Shown: positions 31,110-31,796 of the stretch, one piece after another
Layout: the number at the start of each line of letters is the position of its first letter
How positions within the stretch are numbered: the first letter of the stretch is position 1
Notes under the pieces: model-generated
Databases searched by the model: none
What the model was told of the DNA's origin: nothing
What the model saw: the letters and a program-made list of their open reading frames with translations, nothing else
Position numbers and translations under genes: made by a program
Assembly: GCF_958431955.1 (NCBI RefSeq)
Contig: NZ_CAUASN010000028.1
Coordinates: forward strand, 1 to 31,796
Direction: 5' to 3'
DNA from: an uncultured Adlercreutzia sp.
Lineage (GTDB): Bacteria; Actinomycetota; Coriobacteriia; Coriobacteriales; Eggerthellaceae
DNA: 31,796 nucleotides

Positions 31110-31796
31110 ATGGCGAATATCCCGGGCGGAGATCATCTGGCGGTCATCAAGGTCGTCGGTGTGGGCGGAGGCGGCACCAACGCGGTGAACCGCATGGTGG
31201 AGGCCGGCGTGAAGGGCGTCGAGTTCATCGCGGTCAACACCGATCGCCAGGCCCTGCTCATGTCCGATGCGGACAAGACCATCCACATCGGCGAGGAGCT
31301 GACGCGCGGCCTCGGCGCCGGCGCGAACCCGCAGGTGGGCTGCCAGGCCGCCGAAGAGAGCCGTGCGGAGATCCGCGAGGCGCTGGCCGAGGCCGACATG
31401 GTCTTCGTCACCGCCGGCGAGGGCGGCGGCACCGGCACCGGCGCGGCCCCCATCGTGGCCGAGATCGCCCGCGAGGAGATCGGCGCCCTCACCGTGGGCG
31501 TGGTCACCAAGCCCTTCTCTTTCGAAGGCCGCCTGCGCCGCAACCAGGCCGACCAGGGCATCGATCTGCTCTCCCAGAAGGTCGATACCCTCATCGTCAT
31601 CCCCAACGACCGCCTGCTCGAGATCGTCGACAAGAAGACGTCCATGATCGACGCCTTCCGCATCTGCGACGACACCCTGCGCCAGGGCATCCAGGGCGTG
31701 ACCGACCTCATCACCATCCCCGGCCTCATCAACCTCGACTTCGCCGACATCCGCACCGTCATGAAGGACGCGGGCACGGCCATGATGGGCATCGGC
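31110..31796 (+). CDS. ftsZ: Cell division protein FtsZ (3' end outside window)
   Basis: The first 229 residues of the tubulin-like GTPase that forms the Z ring. GTP-binding motifs: VVGVGGGGTNAVNRM (15-29), AVNTDRQAL (41-49), the tubulin signature TAGEGGGTGTGAAP (101-114), and PFSFEGRLRRNQAD; T7-loop side sequences run to the window edge (DFADIRTVM). Glu104 in the signature follows the actinobacterial form. GGAGGA sits seven bases before the ATG. The C-terminal FtsZ domain and conserved tail are not in view. Confidence 0.98.
   Translation, partial: MANIPGGDHLAVIKVVGVGGGGTNAVNRMVEAGVKGVEFIAVNTDRQALLMSDADKTIHIGEELTRGLGAGANPQVGCQAAEESRAEIREALAEADMVFVTAGEGGGTGTGAAPIVAEIAREEIGALTVGVVTKPFSFEGRLRRNQADQGIDLLSQKVDTLIVIPNDRLLEIVDKKTSMIDAFRICDDTLRQGIQGVTDLITIPGLINLDFADIRTVMKDAGTAMMGIG

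Noticed and set aside
31407..31442. Glu instead of Met in the FtsZ tubulin signature (GEGGGTGTG).
   Set aside because: This is the normal actinobacterial form, so it supports taxonomy rather than being an anomaly.
1..31796. CRISPR arrays, tRNA or rRNA genes, insertion sequences or prophage genes.
   Set aside because: None recognised: no regularly spaced repeats with unique spacers, no tRNA-like cloverleaf noticed, no transposase or phage protein; the only recombinase is a chromosomal Xer protein.

Overview
The window is a GC-rich bacterial chromosome segment holding 26 genes, two of them cut by the window edges. It most likely comes from a member of the Eggerthellaceae (Coriobacteriia, Actinomycetota). 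The pointers are the FtsZ signature TAGEGGGTGTG (Glu where many phyla have Met, as in Actinobacteria), the absence of ftsA between ftsQ and ftsZ, and a pair typical of gut Eggerthellaceae: a membrane-embedded LuxR-type regulator beside a Tat-exported flavoprotein reductase. Genus cannot be fixed from the sequence alone.

Layout. 1-4351: the 3' end of rplA with a terminator, then nadK (minus strand), and a divergent murJ-map pair. 4352-5965: pyrG (minus). 6292-6780: a small DUF1269 membrane protein closed by a clear terminator. 6921-10384: an accessory respiratory-type module, a multi-TM LuxR regulator followed by a Tat-signal FAD-binding reductase, with terminators before and after it and a pair of direct repeats between the two genes. 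10568-13986: a DUF1846 protein, a UPF0126/TRIC-like membrane protein and a cytosolic type I asparaginase. 13987-14171: a 118-bp palindromic element between convergent genes. 14172-15089: a Xer tyrosine recombinase (minus).

15374-31796 is a nearly complete division and cell wall (dcw) cluster, all on the plus strand: mraZ-rsmH-ftsL-ftsI-murE-murF-mraY-murD-ftsW-murG-murC-murB-ftsQ-ftsZ. It begins with a good promoter overlaid by a phased series of GTGGG repeats, the expected operator of MraZ. Many genes overlap or nearly abut (murF/mraY, mraY/murD, murD/ftsW, ftsW/murG, murB/ftsQ), implying translational coupling. Likely internal promoters lie in the 3' end of ftsI (for murE onward), at the murG/murC junction, and before ftsZ, whose leader is strongly structured.

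Together the dcw genes supply the cytoplasmic steps of peptidoglycan precursor synthesis (MurB to MurF), the lipid steps (MraY, MurG), flipping (MurJ, encoded apart), septal polymerisation and crosslinking (FtsW, FtsI), and the divisome scaffold (FtsL, FtsQ, FtsZ). The MurE DNPR motif predicts a meso-diaminopimelate wall. The least explained parts are the LuxR/flavoprotein module (substrate unknown), the large palindrome at 14019-14136, and the mraZ control region with its competing leader hairpins.
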